A DNA stretch of 64,000 bases from Segniliparus sp051660745. GTDB lineage: Bacteria; Actinomycetota; Actinomycetes; Mycobacteriales; Mycobacteriaceae. The position numbers and the translations under genes were made by a program. Location of the stretch: NCBI RefSeq assembly GCF_051660745.1, contig NZ_JBOFQF010000017.1:1-64000 (forward strand), written 5' to 3'. Every line of letters starts with the position of its first letter. Position 1 is the stretch's first letter. Of this stretch, positions 62,015 through 64,000 are shown piece by piece. Below the pieces are notes generated by a model that was given only the letters and a program-made list of their open reading frames with translations, was not told where the DNA came from and made no database searches.

Positions 62015-62867
62015 TGTCAGCTCCCCCGGCCGCGTCCGGTTGCGCTTGGACATCGCGTACGACGGGACGGATTTCTCAGGATGGGCGCGACAACCGGGCA
62101 GACGGACGGTCGCCGGGGTGGTCGAGGAGGCCCTCGGCGTCCTGTCGCAAGCTCCAGCGCAGCTCACGGTGGCAGGACGGACGGACACCGGCGTCCATGC
62201 AACGGGACAGGTCGCCCATGTCGATATGAGCGAGGCGCTCGTCGCCGAACGCTTGCCGCCGGAGAAGCTCGTGCGCAAACTTGCCCGGATGCTCCCCGCC
62301 GATGTGCGGGTGCTCGCGGTCCGACGGGTGTCGGGGCAGTTCGACGCCAGGTTCTCGGCTCTGCGCAGGCATTATCGCTATCAGATCAGCCGTGCCCCGT
62401 ACGGCGTCGATCCGCTGCGCGCCAAGGAAGCCGTGCCGTGGGGGAGGCCGCTGGACCTGGATTCGCTGAACGCGGCTTCGAGGGCGCTCGTCGGCCTGCG
62501 CGATTTCGCCGCGTTCTGCAGGCCGAGGCCTGGGGCAACGACGATACGCGAGCTTCAGAGGTTCGACTGGTCGGCGGAGAACGGCAGAGAAGGAGAGGGG
62601 CCGCTGCTCGTCGCGCGGATCACCGCTGACGCGTTCTGCTGGTCGATGTGCCGTTCCCTGGTCGGCGCGGTGACCGCAGTGGCAGAAGGAAGGCGGGACC
62701 TTGCCTGGTGCGCGGGCCTGCTCGCCGCGCCGTCGCGCTCGAGCGAGGTCGCCGTGGCTCCAGCGCACGGACTGTGCTTGACCGGGGTGGACTACCCGCC
62801 GGAAGCGGAGTGGGAGGCGCGGAATCAGAGAACCCGCGACACGAGGGCTCCACGGCCCTGCGGCTAA
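61989..62867 (+). CDS. truA: tRNA pseudouridine(38-40) synthase TruA
   Basis: The enzyme converts U38-40 of tRNA anticodon arms to pseudouridine. RLRLDIAYDGTDFSGWARQPG, the catalytic Asp in VAGRTDTGVHATGQVAH, HYRYQISRAP, and a C-terminal ITADAFCWSMCRSLVGAVTAVAEG (motif FCWSMCRSLVG) are canonical. Start is uncertain: GTG 61989 gives about 292 residues but lies within the rplQ terminator hairpin; a start closer to RVRLRLDIAYDG, such as a TTG near 62040, is possible. Order rplQ-truA is as in M. tuberculosis. Confidence 0.92.
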   Translation: MRDAQRDFSVSSPGRVRLRLDIAYDGTDFSGWARQPGRRTVAGVVEEALGVLSQAPAQLTVAGRTDTGVHATGQVAHVDMSEALVAERLPPEKLVRKLARMLPADVRVLAVRRVSGQFDARFSALRRHYRYQISRAPYGVDPLRAKEAVPWGRPLDLDSLNAASRALVGLRDFAAFCRPRPGATTIRELQRFDWSAENGREGEGPLLVARITADAFCWSMCRSLVGAVTAVAEGRRDLAWCAGLLAAPSRSSEVAVAPAHGLCLTGVDYPPEAEWEARNQRTRDTRAPRPCG

Positions 62868-63271
62868 ACGTCCGGGTATCTCTCGCGGGAGAAATTCGTG
62901 TCGTCGTGAATCGTGTCGTTGAACTCGTCCACGATCTCGTTGAACTTGATGAGCGCCGAGCGCGCCGCGTCTGCGCACGTCTTCGAGACCAGCTCCCCGA
63001 CCTCGGGGCCGGACATGTTGGAGATCTTGTGGTTCAGCGAGAGGGAGAGAAGCTTGCCCATGCCGTCCACCTCCACCGTGCACGCCTCGTCCTCGGAGGT
63101 GTGCCGGACGTGGATGTTCTTCAGCGCGTGCTCGGTCGCGTACATCTTCTCGAGCCGGGCCTTCGCGAGCCGGATGACCTCGTTGACGTCGACGCCGAAC
63201 TGCGGCATGAAATCTTCCGGCGTCGCCAGCTTGCGCGGCGGCGGCGCGGCGGGGGTTTGCGGTCCGGTCAT
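62864..63271 (-). CDS. YbaB/EbfC-like protein, ESX-associated
   Basis: The 135-residue protein starts at ATG 63271 with GAGGAAAG upstream and overlaps the previous stop (ATGA). The C-terminal part, HVRHTSEDEACTVEVDGMGKLLSLSLNHK (motif TVEVDGMGKLLSLSL) followed by an amphipathic helix VGELVSKTCADAARSALIKFNEIVDEF (about 95-120), has the YbaB nucleoid-protein outline found in EspL-type proteins of type VII secretion loci. In M. tuberculosis the ESX-4 genes lie close to rplQ-truA. It may be a DNA-binding or chaperone-like ESX accessory; function unproven. Confidence 0.7.
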   Translation of the reverse strand: MTGPQTPAAPPPRKLATPEDFMPQFGVDVNEVIRLAKARLEKMYATEHALKNIHVRHTSEDEACTVEVDGMGKLLSLSLNHKISNMSGPEVGELVSKTCADAARSALIKFNEIVDEFNDTIHDDTNFSRERYPDV

Positions 63272-63597
63272 ACTTTCCTCAGCCATGTCTCCGGCACTTC
63301 TTCCTCCTCGAAGCTGAGGATGGCCTCTTCCCTGGCCAGCTGCTCTTGCGTCGGATAGCCGAGATCGTCCAGGTCGCGCTTGGACCACACGGAAGACTGC
63401 TCGGCTTCGAGGATCGACCTGTATTGATGCTGCGCCCGCCGGGCGGCGAGATGGTTCAGGCGCATGATCTCTTGCGCCAGCGCGGCTGGGCTCAGCCTGC
63501 GGACCTCGCTGGTCTCGATGTGCACGGTCAAGGGCAGCCCAGACACAGAGGACTTGACCGAAATGGCCCCGTTCAGAGATGAAGCTAAGGACAACAT
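63268..63597 (-). CDS. EspD/EspH-like ESX accessory protein (DUF2694-like)
   Basis: The 109-residue protein resembles the central part of M. tuberculosis EspD: AISVKSSVSGLPLTVHIETSE aligns with the EspD strand VSVSTLMDGRIDHVELS, and LSPAALAQEIMRLNHLAARRAQHQYRSIL with MSESQLASEILVIADLARQKAQSA (compared by key positions A-Q/S-E-I, A-R-x-A-Q). It ends in VPETWLRKV. The pairing with a YbaB-like gene supports an ESX (type VII secretion) context. Assignment is by eye. Confidence 0.6.
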   Translation of the reverse strand: MLSLASSLNGAISVKSSVSGLPLTVHIETSEVRRLSPAALAQEIMRLNHLAARRAQHQYRSILEAEQSSVWSKRDLDDLGYPTQEQLAREEAILSFEEEEVPETWLRKV

Positions 63598-63935
63598 GCC
63601 CTCCTTCTGCCTTGTCTCATGATCTGTTCACGTCCCTCTTCGTGTTGAGCGCTGACGTTGCGTGTCGTCGCCGCATGCGTTTTGCTCTCGTGAGCATAAC
63701 ACCAAGTGGAAGAGCTGTTTTGCGGGGCGTTCGCGCTCAACCGGCCAGCCTGCCCCGGCGGCAGGCGCGGGGACTGGGCGATTGGGGCCGGGGGGAAGTT
63801 GATCTTCCTCCCAGAACTATGCTCCTGTCTCAACCGCCACGGGGAAAGCGGGTAGTATGAGCTACGGCCTGTCCCGACCCGTCCTCACGGGTCGGCGGCG
63901 GCCCCGCCTCTCGCGGGGGGCGGACGACTGAGGAC
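63598..63935. other. Intergenic region with hairpins and a promoter/leader for the right-end gene
   Basis: No gene is visible. Hairpins: CCTGCC/GGCAGG at 63749-63765; a 9-bp stem with one mismatch at 63790-63812; CGACCCGT/ACGGGTCG at 63875-63894; CCCCGC/GCGGGG at 63902-63918. TAGTAT (63853-63858) could be a -10 box facing right, putting the last two hairpins in an mRNA leader. Confidence 0.45.
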
Positions 63936-64000
63936 GTGACAGAGGATGGAAACGGAATGCTTCTCGCGAAGACCCCGACCAGCTCGCCGTTCCGGGCGGG
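63936..64000 (+). CDS. Start of a plus-strand gene, truncated by the window edge
   Basis: A frame opens at GTG 63936 or ATG 63957 and runs to the edge: MTEDGNG, then MLLAKTPTSSPFRAG. GAGG at 63942-63945 could serve the ATG. The position next to ESX-type genes suggests an ESX component, but the visible residues identify no family. Confidence 0.35.
   Translation, partial: MTEDGNGMLLAKTPTSSPFRA

Overview
The window reads as a chromosomal segment of a high-GC, mycolic-acid-type actinobacterium (order Mycobacteriales). The signature genes are a single-chain type I fatty acid synthase next to acpS, a mabA-inhA-ferrochelatase block, several MmpS/MmpL exporters, PapA5-like acyltransferases, and an infA-rpmJ-rpsM-rpsK-rpsD-rpoA-rplQ-truA block followed by ESX-type accessory genes. 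A deep-branching genus such as Segniliparus would fit, but this is inference from gene content; the species was not identified.

Layout. 1-1000: the 5' end of an AidB-like acyl-CoA dehydrogenase and a DUF305 copper-type secreted protein. 1015-10621: FAS-I and its phosphopantetheinyl transferase AcpS. 10637-17198: an amidase, an SDR and an alpha/beta hydrolase in one overlapping operon, divergent from a VirS-like AraC regulator, an AhpD-like protein and a metallo-beta-lactamase-fold hydrolase. 16608-21977: a coupled pair of TetR regulators, one carrying two TetR domains in a single chain, divergent from the beta-oxidation pair fadA-fadB. 22122-22979: an L,D-transpeptidase.

23050-36676 is the most distinctive region. 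It holds a polytopic membrane protein with GT-C-like motifs, three PapA5-type acyltransferases, a VC0807-like membrane protein, a family 1 glycosyltransferase, a fourth HxxxDG acyltransferase with a hydrophobic insert, a DUF1023 hydrolase and an MmpS-MmpL exporter. I infer a pathway that builds and exports an acylated glycolipid, without a polyketide synthase in the visible part.

36712-46112: small secreted proteins, a tandem pair of LLM flavin monooxygenases, a GNAT enzyme, a glyoxalase-like protein, then hemH, inhA, mabA and a VWA membrane protein in the order known from mycobacteria, and two poorly characterised genes. 46239-50223: a two-domain fatty acyl-CoA reductase-like protein, a Tat-signal esterase-like protein lacking the nucleophile serine, and a secreted protein, with a 4 x 15 bp tandem repeat between the last two. 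50269-57086: two tandem mmpS-mmpL pairs on the minus strand; the inner pair has a repressor-like palindrome between its -35 and -10 boxes. 57195-57914: an MgtC-like protein. 58083-62867: the ribosomal protein/rpoA operon with a clear vegetative promoter and an intrinsic terminator after rplQ, then truA. 62864-63597: a YbaB-like and an EspD/EspH-like gene. The last bases probably hold the start of a plus-strand gene behind a structured leader.

How the parts work together: FAS-I plus AcpS make C16-C26 acyl chains, MabA and InhA belong to the FAS-II elongation cycle towards meromycolate, fadA/fadB recycle fatty acids, acyltransferases and MmpL proteins place and export complex lipids, and the L,D-transpeptidase cross-links peptidoglycan. 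Many neighbouring genes overlap by 4 bp (ATGA or GTGA), indicating tight translational coupling.
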